DNA of 49,414 nt from a virus: positions 1-49,414 of the IMG/VR virus record IMGVR_UViG_3300046167_000365; one strand, written 5' to 3'. The position numbers were made by a program, and so were the translations under genes. Shown here piece after piece: positions 5,351 through 13,086 of the stretch (positions are counted from its first letter, which is position 1; each line of letters opens with the position of its first letter). The notes beneath the pieces were generated by a model. It did no database searches. It saw only the letters and a program-made list of their open reading frames with translations, and was not told where the DNA came from.

Positions 5351-5603
5351 TGTTAAACAAAAAATACCTAAGTGGTTTGATGGCTCTGTGTATAACGAAG
5401 GTGATAAGGTTACTAACCCTTTTAGTGGTGAAACTTATGAACTTAATAACATAGAGCTATCTTTATACGACTTCATTATGGGTTGTAATCACGTGTGGGC
5501 TATGGGAATTAAGCCTACTAAACAACAGATTAATCATTTTGACAAAGCCTTAAGTTGGTTTAAAGTCAATAATGTAAAAGCATACATGGCATTACTCGAC
5601 TAA
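5343..5603 (+). CDS. Small hypothetical protein (86-89 aa)
   Basis: Two possible starts, ATG at 5334 and 5343. The second overlaps the upstream stop less and gives MNSVKQKIPKWFDG. The protein contains NPFSGETYELNNIELSLYDFI, with the look of a conserved small phage protein, followed by helices rich in Trp and Lys. No named family. It is followed by the tRNA gene at 5617. Confidence 0.6.
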   Translation: MNSVKQKIPKWFDGSVYNEGDKVTNPFSGETYELNNIELSLYDFIMGCNHVWAMGIKPTKQQINHFDKALSWFKVNNVKAYMALLD

Positions 5604-5616
5604 TGCTATACACATT

Positions 5617-5689
5617 TGCGCGGTAGAGCAGCAGGCAGCTCGCTAGCCTCATAAGCTAGAGGTCGGAGGTTCGAGTCCTCCCTGCGCAC
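5617..5689 (+). tRNA. tRNA-Met (anticodon CAT)
   Basis: A canonical cloverleaf. Acceptor TGCGCGG with CTGCGCA (one G-T pair), TA, D-stem GAGC/GCTC, anticodon stem CTAGC/GCTAG with loop CTCATAA (anticodon at 5650-5652), variable AGGTC, T-arm GGAGG-TTCGAGT-CCTCC. CCA is not encoded in full. It could be elongator Met, or Ile2 if the C is modified to lysidine. This is the only tRNA here with all arms intact. Confidence 0.88.
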
Positions 5690-5708
5690 CTAATTTTAAA
5701 ATATAATT

Positions 5709-6161
5709 ATGAGTACAAGAAGTATCACAATGGTTGTTGACAGATCAGAAGCTGAAAACAACGAGCTAGGTTTTGCTTGTAAACCATCTTTGCTAGCTGA
5801 CAAAAGCTATGTAAACATGTATTTACATCACGACGGCTACCCTGAAGGTCTTGGTGTTGACTTATCTAGATGGGTGAATTACATGCAAGAATACAAAAAA
5901 TTTAACAACTTCGGTGATGGATCGAGAATAGCTGCGCATTTGGTTGCAGATTTTCACTACAATAGTCAATATCTTTATCCTAACGTAGACAGTATTGACC
6001 ATCACTATACTTATATAATATGGGTAGGTAAGTCTGACGTTTGGATTAGTTGTTATGACAACTATTCGTCTGAGAACGTATTTGTTTTACCTTCATATAA
6101 TGTTGATATAAGATATAATAAACCTGATTATGGCTACAAAGAATGGCCTATACAAAAATAA
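5709..6161 (+). CDS. Conserved phage protein, MSTRS family (150 aa)
   Basis: Begins MSTRSITMVVD and contains MYLHHDGYPEGLGVDLSRWV, the hallmark of a widespread phage and plasmid protein family (usually MSTRS... with a YRHxDGYPEG block) whose function is unknown. Length is normal for the family. The remainder is beta-rich, with several Trp and Tyr residues (YIIWVGKSDVWISCYDNYS). The last codons overlap promoter-like copy 7. It is probably cytoplasmic: no signal peptide or membrane segment is present. Confidence 0.75.
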   Translation: MSTRSITMVVDRSEAENNELGFACKPSLLADKSYVNMYLHHDGYPEGLGVDLSRWVNYMQEYKKFNNFGDGSRIAAHLVADFHYNSQYLYPNVDSIDHHYTYIIWVGKSDVWISCYDNYSSENVFVLPSYNVDIRYNKPDYGYKEWPIQK

Positions 6162-6190
6162 TACGAACAAGAACCGATAATATAAATATG
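6150..6190 (+). promoter_or_regulatory. Phage promoter-like motif, copy 7
   Basis: ATACAAAAA, TAATACGA (6159-6166), nine-base spacer ending ACC, GATAATATAA (6176-6185), ATATG. The next start codon lies two bases after the motif, so the messenger would start at or just after the ATG if this is a sigma-70-like promoter. Confidence 0.6.
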
Positions 6191-6430
6191 ACAGACAAAC
6201 AAATTGACGAGTTGGCTAGTAAAATAGCAGAATTAGTACTTGACGGTATAATTCAACAAGCAGACGGCGTGTATGACACTCGTGAACTTCAGGAACAAAG
6301 CCTGTTAACCCAATTAGCTACAGCTATGACGGAGTTAGATTATAATTTAGATAAAGAAAATTATAGTGCCTGTGAAAAACTAAAGAAAAAAATAATAGAA
6401 ATAGAAAAAGAACTAAACAAATTTAAATAA
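6188..6430 (+). CDS. Small helical hypothetical protein (80 aa)
   Basis: The frame is open from 6143, but that start lies upstream of promoter-like copy 7 and inside the previous gene. The ATG at 6188 gives MTDKQIDELASKIAELVLDG and is preferred. The protein is acidic to neutral and helical throughout, ending in a Lys/Glu-rich coiled coil (KLKKKIIEIEKELNKFK). Function unknown. One base separates it from the ligase. Confidence 0.6.
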   Translation: MTDKQIDELASKIAELVLDGIIQQADGVYDTRELQEQSLLTQLATAMTELDYNLDKENYSACEKLKKKIIEIEKELNKFK

Positions 6431-6431
6431 T

Positions 6432-7277
6432 ATGATAAAACCAATGCTCGCATACAAAGTAGACAAAAAACCTGTCGACTGGTCCGAGAATGTATATATG
6501 CAACCTAAGCTTGACGGTGTTCGTTGTGTAATTAAACTCGGCGACAACAATGAAGTACAAGCTTTTTCACGTACTGGTAAACCGTGGCTTAATATAGCTC
6601 ACATTACTAATTCATTGCATTATTTCTTTACACAAAACCCTGATATTATACTTGACGGTGAGTTGTATAATCACGATCTAAGAGACGATTTTAACAAGAT
6701 CATATCATTAGTCAGAAAAACTAAACCAACGCCATCTGACAGAACTGAGGCATCTAAATTAGTACAATTTCATTGTTATGACTACATAGAAACTGTGTTA
6801 AACATGCCTTATAGTTACAGAATGGATCAACTAGCCTGTTCTGATATGTATTCTTATTGTGTTAAACACGTGTATACTACGCGTATAACTCAAGATCAAG
6901 CCAATATACAGCATCAAGCTAACTTAGACGAAGGTTACGAAGGTTCTATCTTACGTCTTGACAAGCCCTATGAATGCAAACGTTCTTACAACTTACAAAA
7001 GTTCAAAGACTTTCATGATACAGAGGCTACTATTATAGGTTATGTAGATGGTAAAGGCAAAAGGACAGGTACGCTTGGCAAATTTATAATGCAAGATGAC
7101 GAAGGTGTAGAGTTCGGTTGTCCACCGGGCAAAGGTTACAACTACAAAATGCTAGCTGATATACTAAATAATATAGGAGACTATATAGGCAAGCGTGCTA
7201 CCTTTACTTATTTCGAACGTACACCAGCAGGTAGTTACAGACACCCATTTTACAAAGCAATACGTAATTATGAGTAA
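6432..7277 (+). CDS. ATP-dependent DNA ligase
   Basis: Seals nicks in phage DNA through an enzyme-AMP intermediate. Residue K26 in PKLDGVR is the KxDG nucleotidyl-accepting lysine. Other class motifs follow in order: DGELYNH (motif III), FHCYDYI (IIIa), EGYEGSILR (IV) and LQKFKDF (V). The last 90 residues fit an OB-fold domain (TIIGYVDGKGKRTGTLGKF). At 281 aa it is a minimal viral-type ligase with no extra DNA-binding domain. It sits between unknown early genes and DNA-repair and regulator genes; its end overlaps the next small gene by eight bases. Confidence 0.92.
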   Translation: MIKPMLAYKVDKKPVDWSENVYMQPKLDGVRCVIKLGDNNEVQAFSRTGKPWLNIAHITNSLHYFFTQNPDIILDGELYNHDLRDDFNKIISLVRKTKPTPSDRTEASKLVQFHCYDYIETVLNMPYSYRMDQLACSDMYSYCVKHVYTTRITQDQANIQHQANLDEGYEGSILRLDKPYECKRSYNLQKFKDFHDTEATIIGYVDGKGKRTGTLGKFIMQDDEGVEFGCPPGKGYNYKMLADILNNIGDYIGKRATFTYFERTPAGSYRHPFYKAIRNYE

Positions 7278-7377
7278 GTTAATATACCAACTATACAACG
7301 ATAACATGATAAGCGAAGAAGTAGTACACTTATTATTAGATGCTCATTACAATAGAACAAGTAAACGAAGATACTAA
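7270..7377 (+). CDS. Small hypothetical protein (35 aa)
   Basis: Starts at the ATG overlapping the ligase stop (TTATGAGTAAG). A longer in-frame start at 7195 would lie inside the ligase and is unlikely. The product is MSKLIYQLYNDNMISEE... with a basic end (RTSKRRY). It overlaps the next start by one base. Function unknown. Confidence 0.5.
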   Translation: MSKLIYQLYNDNMISEEVVHLLLDAHYNRTSKRRY

Positions 7378-7892
7378 TGAATATATTTTATTTAGATAAA
7401 GATCCAGCCAAAGCAGCGAGCTACTTCTATGACAAACATAAAGTAAAAATGATATTGGAGTCAGCTCAAATGCTTTGCACAGCTCATCATCATTATGGTA
7501 ACGGAGACAATGTACCTTATAAAAAAGCACATTACAATCATCCGTCTACCATATGGTGTAGGCAAAATGCTATTCAATACATGTGGCTTTACGATCACAT
7601 GATTGCTTTAGGCGAAGAATATACAAAAAGATATAAAAAAACCCACTTAACAATTATTAAATGCAAAGAAGTTTTAAAACAATTACCACCCACAATTCCG
7701 GACAGTATTTTTACAGAACCTCCTCAATGTATGCCAGACCATCACAAAGTTCCAGACTGTAGCGTAACAGCTTATTGGAATTATTACGAGCAAGACAAAC
7801 ATAAAGTAGCTAATAAAAACGAAGAATTTAAATTTAGACCACATGAATATACTAATGTACATTATAGTGACAGCAACAATATACCATGCTGA
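7377..7892 (+). CDS. Putative DNA-repair protein, pyrimidine-dimer glycosylase-like family (171 aa)
   Basis: Begins MNIFYLDKDPAKAASYFYDKHKVKMILESAQMLCTAH, then HYNHPSTIWCRQN and PPQCMPDHHKV. From memory this is a conserved family in marine phages, often labelled pyrimidine dimer DNA glycosylase. Overall similarity to T4 endonuclease V is weak, so the activity is uncertain. The many conserved His residues (DKH, AHHHYG, HYNHPS) and aromatic residues suggest an active site. It would act on damaged DNA in the cell. It lies beside the ligase, consistent with repair. Confidence 0.55.
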   Translation: MNIFYLDKDPAKAASYFYDKHKVKMILESAQMLCTAHHHYGNGDNVPYKKAHYNHPSTIWCRQNAIQYMWLYDHMIALGEEYTKRYKKTHLTIIKCKEVLKQLPPTIPDSIFTEPPQCMPDHHKVPDCSVTAYWNYYEQDKHKVANKNEEFKFRPHEYTNVHYSDSNNIPC

Positions 7893-8178
7893 TCCTAACC
7901 AAACTGATAGTACACCATTTATAACCGCATCAGGAGCGCATATAGAACAATGCTGCCCAGGTGATCATAGATGGATTGCTGTTAGTAGAGATTTAGAAAA
8001 CTTAGGCTTTGTATTCGGAGCTAAGGTGCTAGTGTCAGGTGCTGGAGAAATGGATGGAGTATGGACAGTACAAGATAGAATGAATAAACGATGGACAAAC
8101 AGAATAGACTTTTTAGTTGACACAAACGTAAGAGGTGGAAAATGGGATGCCGTAAAAATAGAAATAATTTATGAGTAG
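7843..8178 (+). CDS. 3D/RlpA-like double-psi beta-barrel protein (111 aa)
   Basis: The segment TATIYHADPNQTDSTPFITASGAHI ... RWIAVSRDL ... FGAKVLVSGAGEMDGVWTVQDRMNKRWTNRIDFLV fits the 3D/RlpA-like fold: a Thr/Ser-rich entry, a Gly-rich turn and D-x-M near a terminal Asp. The family is found in lytic transglycosylases and cell-wall proteins. A short hydrophobic start (MNILMYIIVTATIYHA) might be a weak signal or membrane segment. It overlaps the previous gene by 50 bases; ATG at 7855 is an alternative start. It may act in host wall remodelling. Confidence 0.6.
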   Translation: MNILMYIIVTATIYHADPNQTDSTPFITASGAHIEQCCPGDHRWIAVSRDLENLGFVFGAKVLVSGAGEMDGVWTVQDRMNKRWTNRIDFLVDTNVRGGKWDAVKIEIIYE

Positions 8179-8296
8179 ATTAAAATTATATAAACACATT
8201 ATAACAACCGATTCCTTCGGTATAAGAACTAAAATTAAAAATTTTATTAAACCTAGGCTGACAAAAGCCCCTAAGAATACTAAAGTAAGACCCTAA
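8171..8296 (+). CDS. Small basic hypothetical protein (41 aa)
   Basis: Starts inside the end of the previous gene and stops at TAATG shared with the next one. Very basic (SRLKLYKHI; KNFIKPRLTKAPKNTKVRP). The DNA holds a short hairpin, ACCGA/TCGGT, near 8206. Function unknown. Confidence 0.4.
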   Translation: MSRLKLYKHIITTDSFGIRTKIKNFIKPRLTKAPKNTKVRP

Positions 8297-8919
8297 TGTC
8301 ACAAGATAGAAACATGAAATGGTTGAATGAACGTAGAGTAAGGTACAGACAAGACCCTATTAACGATAAACCGACTGAAGAAACCTCTTTATATAGATAC
8401 TACGCAGGTGGTACATATGAATGTTACCACTTGTTTCGTTCTAAAGCAAAGATCACAACGTATAGATCTTTAAAATGGCATTTTTTAGTTTTATATTATT
8501 TAAATCAAGAGAATGGTTTACTACCATCTCATGTGTATGAGTTTATAGCTGACAAACAGAATGGTTTTGTTACCTTCTTTATCAGTGATAAAAAACTACA
8601 AGAAATGATTGACGATGTTTTCAATACTGGTGGAGAACCTCCAGTTAATAAAATGCGTAAAATAATATTTAAAGACTATTGCGGGTTAACACCTAGTGAG
8701 AAGATGAGCATTGTAGGTAGGTTAATAGGTAGGTCGAGTAGAGTAGACGCAGAAGCTATATATCAAGCTATGTTAGATATATCTTATAAATATGAGAATA
8801 TAACATGGTCAAAAATAGCAGGTCTACTCGATTGCTCTACTAGAACAGTTCAACGTAACTTAACAAAACAGCTAAGAGACGAAAAAGAAATATTAAACAT
8901 GGAAAATGAAAAAATATAA
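8296..8919 (+). CDS. HTH DNA-binding protein, probable regulator (207 aa)
   Basis: The C-terminal 35 residues, ITWSKIAGLLDCSTRTVQRNL, read as a helix-turn-helix whose recognition helix ends TRTVQRNL. The N-terminal 150 residues are an unrecognised basic and aromatic domain (SLYRYYAGGTYECYHLF). It immediately precedes and overlaps the sigma factor gene by 14 bases, so the pair is probably co-translated and may act together in switching transcription. It could equally be a replication-initiation protein, since those often carry such HTH domains. Confidence 0.65.
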   Translation: MSQDRNMKWLNERRVRYRQDPINDKPTEETSLYRYYAGGTYECYHLFRSKAKITTYRSLKWHFLVLYYLNQENGLLPSHVYEFIADKQNGFVTFFISDKKLQEMIDDVFNTGGEPPVNKMRKIIFKDYCGLTPSEKMSIVGRLIGRSSRVDAEAIYQAMLDISYKYENITWSKIAGLLDCSTRTVQRNLTKQLRDEKEILNMENEKI

Positions 8920-9661
8920 CATACAAAACTATATAAGATACAAAGAAGATGTTAAGACATCTATAGCTAATCTAGAAGGTAAGTTTTATGATGAGTATAC
9001 AAGAAACGAACTAATTATAAAGTTTTTACCTTTAGTAGAAAGCCTAGCTAGAAAGTTTGCTACATCACAGCAGGCTTCAGGTGTGCTAAGTATAAATGAC
9101 TTATTGCAGGAAGGTAGTATTGGTTTAGTTTTAGCAGTAGATAAAATAGACTGGCTAATGATAGACGAATCACCTGATGTAGAGAAAACGTTAAAGTCTT
9201 TTCTATCAAAAAGAATTAAAGGTCAGATACGCAGAGCGATTGACATGAAGCGAGGTGATATACGTATACCAGAACATAAGCTCAATGAAATTAGAAATAA
9301 TCCTGAAGATGATAAAATGGTATCTATGTTTTTCAATTCAATATTTTCTAGTATAGATGAGTCAACTAGAAACGAAGACAATCCTATATATAACATAGAA
9401 GACAAAAGACCTTCTTACAATATACACTTAATGAACGCATATCTCATGGGTCTTATAAAAGAACATTTAACATATGAGCAAGGCGAGGTTGTTAGAATGA
9501 GCTATGGATTAGACTGTGATAAACACTCTGCTATAGAAATAGCTAAGAAACTAAATATGAAAGTTAACACAGCAATAGTTAGAGTTTCACAGATAAAAAG
9601 AGATGGTATTAAAAGCTTAATAGCAAACACAAAGCCATCGCAAGTGATTGACTACCTGTAA
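8906..9661 (+). CDS. Sigma-70 family RNA polymerase sigma factor
   Basis: Would redirect host RNA polymerase to phage promoters. Residues about 33-115 fit region 2: FLPLVESLARKFA, then INDLLQEGSIGLVLAVDKID (core-binding helix) and FLSKRIKGQIRRAI. Residues about 195-240 fit region 4, with an HTH: EQGEVVRMSYGLDCDKHSAIEIAKKLNM...VSQIKRDGIKSL. The linker between them is a long acidic spacer. At 251 aa it is a small, group 3/4-like factor. Its natural candidate target is the repeated TAATACGA-N9-GATAAT motif, although the early position of those copies would also fit host sigma. It overlaps the HTH gene. Confidence 0.85.
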   Translation: MKKYNIQNYIRYKEDVKTSIANLEGKFYDEYTRNELIIKFLPLVESLARKFATSQQASGVLSINDLLQEGSIGLVLAVDKIDWLMIDESPDVEKTLKSFLSKRIKGQIRRAIDMKRGDIRIPEHKLNEIRNNPEDDKMVSMFFNSIFSSIDESTRNEDNPIYNIEDKRPSYNIHLMNAYLMGLIKEHLTYEQGEVVRMSYGLDCDKHSAIEIAKKLNMKVNTAIVRVSQIKRDGIKSLIANTKPSQVIDYL

Positions 9662-9732
9662 GTTAAGCGAAAAATAAAATTTAATTAATAACGTTTATAT
9701 GTGATTATATATATAGACCAAATAAAAACCAT
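9662..9732 (+). promoter_or_regulatory. A/T-rich gap before the replication genes
   Basis: About 70 bases between the sigma gene and ERF, the longest gap in this part of the arm, made almost only of A and T (TTATATATATAG near 9706). It may hold a promoter for the replication block. No copy of the TAATACGA motif is present. Confidence 0.3.
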
Positions 9733-10281
9733 ATGAACTTAAATGAAAAACTGGCTACGATCCAGACAAAATTTAAATCTAAAAAATCAAGATTTAATTC
9801 ATTCGGCAAGTACAACTTCAGATCAGCCGAAGACATTCTCGAAGCAACAAAACCCTTTCTATTAGAGTTAGGAGTTACGGTAACAATCAATGAGCAAATA
9901 ATCAGTGTTGATCCTGTCCCTATGATGCAGTCTACTGCGTCTGTAAGTGACGGCGACAATGCTATACACGCTACTGCTATCGTCGGTGTAGACTTGAACC
10001 AAAAAGGTATGAACGTACCTCAGCAGTTCGGTAGTGCATCTTCTTATGCAAAAAAATATGCGTTAGGTAACTTGTTTCTAATTGATGATACAGCTGACAG
10101 CGACGCTACAAATGATCATGGCAAAAAGAAATTTACGCCACAAAAACCAACTTTAACCTCTAAAAAAGATCCAGCTTACGATAAAGCGGTTCAATACATA
10201 GCAGCAGGTGGTAAAGTATCGGCTATTAAAGCCAAGTATGCTCTTTCTCAAGAAGTAGAAGGCGCGTTAAACACACTATAA
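9733..10281 (+). CDS. ERF-family single-strand DNA annealing protein
   Basis: Anneals complementary single strands during phage recombination. The start KLATIQTKFKSKKSRFNSFGKYNFRSAEDILEATKPFL and the block QQFGSASSYAKKYALGNLFLIDDTADSD are typical of the ERF superfamily: a central aromatic and Lys-rich core and the SYAKKYAL...D-D-D end. A flexible Lys/Pro linker and a small C-terminal domain (SAIKAKYALSQEVEGALNTL) follow. It lies one base before a PD-(D/E)XK exonuclease, the classic partner in a two-component recombination system. Confidence 0.85.
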   Translation: MNLNEKLATIQTKFKSKKSRFNSFGKYNFRSAEDILEATKPFLLELGVTVTINEQIISVDPVPMMQSTASVSDGDNAIHATAIVGVDLNQKGMNVPQQFGSASSYAKKYALGNLFLIDDTADSDATNDHGKKKFTPQKPTLTSKKDPAYDKAVQYIAAGGKVSAIKAKYALSQEVEGALNTL

Positions 10282-10282
10282 T

Positions 10283-11014
10283 ATGAATAAAGATGAAGCA
10301 ATAGAAAAGTTACGTGATGATTCTAATTACTATGGTGATTTTGGTAAGAAATACCTTAGTAATTCAGACATCAGTACTTTACTTTCAAATCCTTTAGCGC
10401 TAGGCAAGCCTTTGGCACCAAGACCAGCGTTTTTAGTTGGTGGATATTTCCACACAGCTATACTCGAACCTGATAAACTTAAAAAGTTTAAAATTGTAGA
10501 GTCTAGCACTAGAAACACTAAGGCGTATAAAGAGATGTCAGGCGGAGAGCTTTGCTTGCTACAGCACGAGGTAGATTCTATAGAGATCATGACAGAAAAA
10601 ATGTTAGCCAATGATATATGTAGAGATTTAATTCGTGATAGCAACACAGAGTACGAAGTACCAGGCATTACTGAGCTAGAAGGTCATAGTTGGAAAGGTA
10701 AGGCAGATATAATAAACCATAACGAAAAGCTGATCATTGATTTGAAGACGACAGCAGATCTTAGTAAGTTTAAATATTCAGCAACCAAGTATAATTATGA
10801 CTCGCAAGCTTATATTTATAGTAAACTATTTGGTTACGAGATGTTATTTATAGTAATAGATAAAAACACACATCAAATAGGTATTTTTGACTGCTCACCA
10901 CAGTTTTACGAAAGAGGAAAGGACAAAGTCGAAAGAGCAGTACAGGCTTATGAATTATTTTATAAGTCTGAAGGCTTTGACCCAACTCAATATTTTATAA
11001 ACAAAACACTTTAA
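10283..11014 (+). CDS. PD-(D/E)XK exonuclease, RecE/YqaJ-like
   Basis: Probably degrades one strand of double-stranded DNA to provide the substrate for the ERF protein. The active-site pattern is visible: E near TELEGHSWKGKADII (Asp in KAD), followed by LIIDLKTTADL (D-x-K), then the Q of YDSQAYIYSKLFG as motif III. The N-terminal YLSNSDISTLLSNPLALG and GGYFHTAILEPD blocks are characteristic of the RecE C-terminal-like family. 243 aa is normal. It belongs to the recombination operon with ERF and the SSB-like protein. Confidence 0.85.
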   Translation: MNKDEAIEKLRDDSNYYGDFGKKYLSNSDISTLLSNPLALGKPLAPRPAFLVGGYFHTAILEPDKLKKFKIVESSTRNTKAYKEMSGGELCLLQHEVDSIEIMTEKMLANDICRDLIRDSNTEYEVPGITELEGHSWKGKADIINHNEKLIIDLKTTADLSKFKYSATKYNYDSQAYIYSKLFGYEMLFIVIDKNTHQIGIFDCSPQFYERGKDKVERAVQAYELFYKSEGFDPTQYFINKTL

Positions 11015-11016
11015 TT

Positions 11017-11193
11017 ATGGCAAGACCAAGAAAAAACCAAACAAAAATTTGCACAGTAACAGGATTAGAAACTAACAAAACCAACTTTTACACAAATCAA
11101 AACCATGTAAAAGCAGTAGATAATATGAGAAGAAATACTGGTGCTACAAAAGAACAATTAACAAGGATGTTTAACCAAATAAAAGCATATTAA
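11017..11193 (+). CDS. Small basic hypothetical protein (58 aa)
   Basis: A 58-codon frame starting two bases after the exonuclease. Very basic and Asn/Thr-rich (MARPRKNQTKICTVTGLETNKTNFYTN), it resembles a small nucleic-acid-binding protein. The C-terminal part looks helical (TKEQLTRMFNQIKAY). No family recognised. Confidence 0.6.
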   Translation: MARPRKNQTKICTVTGLETNKTNFYTNQNHVKAVDNMRRNTGATKEQLTRMFNQIKAY

Positions 11194-11194
11194 T

Positions 11195-11503
11195 ATGGCA
11201 AGTATAATTAAAGCAAGTATAAACCTTAATGATATCCCTAAAGATAAGATATATGTAGGTAAAAAAGGTAAGTATTTACCAATTACAATAACACTTAATG
11301 ATGAGATAGATCAATTTGGTAATCAAGGACCAGTTGTTGTTGAGCAATCTAAAGAAGAACGTGAGGCTAAAGTAGCTAAAACTTATTTAGGTAATGTAAA
11401 AGTGGTTTGGACTAATGGTGACAACGTTGCGGCAGCGCCAAGACAAGATCAACAAGCTCAAGCCGCGCCAGTTGCTCAACCTGTAGATGATCTACCATTT
11501 TAA
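11195..11503 (+). CDS. Putative single-stranded DNA-binding protein (102 aa)
   Basis: The C-terminus reads PVDDLPF after a flexible Ala/Gln-rich linker, the acidic tip used by bacterial and phage SSBs to recruit partners. The first 70 residues are beta-rich and could be a small OB fold (IIKASINLNDI...YLPITITLND...YLGNVKVVW). Its place between the recombination genes and the primase-helicase supports an SSB role. No strong match to a named SSB family is remembered, so the fold is inferred. Confidence 0.65.
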   Translation: MASIIKASINLNDIPKDKIYVGKKGKYLPITITLNDEIDQFGNQGPVVVEQSKEEREAKVAKTYLGNVKVVWTNGDNVAAAPRQDQQAQAAPVAQPVDDLPF

Positions 11504-11610
11504 TGTACAGAAACAATGGAGAGCTAGCGTGTCAAATGTGTCATGCTAGCATGTCTCAAGAAGAGATAGATTTCTGCGACATATGTCCAGATTGTAGAGA
11601 TGGCGAGTAA
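11503..11610 (+). CDS. Small zinc-ribbon protein (35 aa)
   Basis: Overlaps the SSB-like stop by one base (TAATG). Five to six cysteines are arranged as CQMC ... CDICPDC, a compact zinc-ribbon pattern in only 35 residues, with an acidic tail. Possibly a binding partner for replication proteins; function unknown. Confidence 0.55.
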   Translation: MYRNNGELACQMCHASMSQEEIDFCDICPDCRDGE

Positions 11611-11627
11611 CAATTAAATTAAATTAA

Positions 11628-13085
11628 ATGCAGACAACAGAGATCAATGGATTTTTGATTGATGAATTCAATCAACATAAGCTTGAAGAGGGAAAAAAGC
11701 AGGGTACATGCCCTCTTTGTTCTCACGATAGAAAACCCAAGAATCAAAAGGCAAAATGCGCGTCTTATGATTGGGAACGGGGTCTCGGTACTTGTCACAA
11801 TTGTAACACATCATTTCAGTTACATACTTATCAGCGTAAAGGAGCTAGTGAAAAAGAATATGTTAGACCTGTTGGTCCACCTAGTTCCACTGAGTACCCT
11901 GAGTTTTTAAGTGACAAAGTAATTGAATGGTTCAAAACAAGAGGTATAGGAACTCAAACCCTTTATGATTTAGAAATCAGCGAGGGTGATGAGTATATGC
12001 CACAGACCGGTAAACCCGAGAACACTATAAAGTTTAATTATTTCATGGGCGATCAACTTATTAATATTAAGTATCGTGATGGAAGAAAGAACTTTAAATT
12101 ATATAAGGGTGCTGAAAAAGTATTCTATAATATAAATAGCATAGTAGGTTATGAATATTGTATCATAACTGAAGGTGAAATGGATGTGTTAGCATTGCAC
12201 GAAGCTGGTATACCTAATAGTATATCTGTACCTAATGGTGCTACATTAAATTCTAATAATCTTGATTATCTTGATAATTGTATTGATTATTTTGAAGATA
12301 AAGAAAAAATAATATTAGCTGTTGACTCAGACGAAGCAGGTCAAGCACTACAATCAGAATTAGTCCGTAGACTTGGAGCTGAAGTTTGTTACCTCGCATC
12401 ATTTGATGATTGTAAAGATGCTAATGAATATTTACAAAAGTATGGCAAAGAAAAACTATCAGAGCGTATTGCAGGAGCAAGACCAGTACCGCTTGAGAAT
12501 GTTACGACGTTCAGGGATATTGAAGATGAAGTTACGGACTTTGTTCGTAATGGCTTTAAACCAGGATTTCAAGTTGGCCTTCAAAATTTTGATGACATAT
12601 TTTCAACTTACACTGGTCAATTCATTACTGTCACTGGCATTCCTTCTTCGGGTAAATCAGATTTCGTCGATCAAATGGTTGTTGGCTATAATGCAAATTA
12701 TGGTTGGAAAACAGCTTTTGCTTCGCCAGAGAATCAACCGACTTATTTACATGCTCATAAGTTAATGCGTAAGACTTGGCAAGGTATGCCAACGTCTGAA
12801 GATATACACGGTGATAAATGGAATCAAATTGCTGATCACTGTAATACTAACTATTTTCACATTGATATGGAGCGTTATACATTAGAATCTGTACTACGTA
12901 AGGGTGCAGAGCTAGTAAAACGTAAAGGTATTAAGTGTTTGGTTATTGATCCATTTAACAAGGTAAGAGATGTTGATTGTAAAACAGAAGACGTCAACCG
13001 TTATACAATGGAATACTTAACTAAGATAGAAGTATTTGCTAAGAAGTTTGACGTACTTGTTTTTATAGTAGCACATCCTACCTAA
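11628..13085 (+). CDS. Primase-helicase (T7 gp4-like), main part; interrupted by a frameshift
   Basis: Unwinds the fork and lays RNA primers. Domains in order: zinc-binding primase domain with CPLC (C28, C31) and CHNC (C56, C59); TOPRIM at about 178-260 with ITEGEMDVLALHEAG and LAVDSDEAGQ; RecA-like helicase with Walker A GIPSSGKS (about 336-343) and Walker B CLVIDPFN (about 438-445). The frame stops after IVAHPT at TAA 13083-13085. Dropping one T at 13083 continues as AHPTKMYKDKEGK in the next frame, the expected helicase motif. So this and 13087-13353 are one gene of about 574 aa. Confidence 0.88.
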   Translation: MQTTEINGFLIDEFNQHKLEEGKKQGTCPLCSHDRKPKNQKAKCASYDWERGLGTCHNCNTSFQLHTYQRKGASEKEYVRPVGPPSSTEYPEFLSDKVIEWFKTRGIGTQTLYDLEISEGDEYMPQTGKPENTIKFNYFMGDQLINIKYRDGRKNFKLYKGAEKVFYNINSIVGYEYCIITEGEMDVLALHEAGIPNSISVPNGATLNSNNLDYLDNCIDYFEDKEKIILAVDSDEAGQALQSELVRRLGAEVCYLASFDDCKDANEYLQKYGKEKLSERIAGARPVPLENVTTFRDIEDEVTDFVRNGFKPGFQVGLQNFDDIFSTYTGQFITVTGIPSSGKSDFVDQMVVGYNANYGWKTAFASPENQPTYLHAHKLMRKTWQGMPTSEDIHGDKWNQIADHCNTNYFHIDMERYTLESVLRKGAELVKRKGIKCLVIDPFNKVRDVDCKTEDVNRYTMEYLTKIEVFAKKFDVLVFIVAHPT

Positions 13086-13086
13086 G

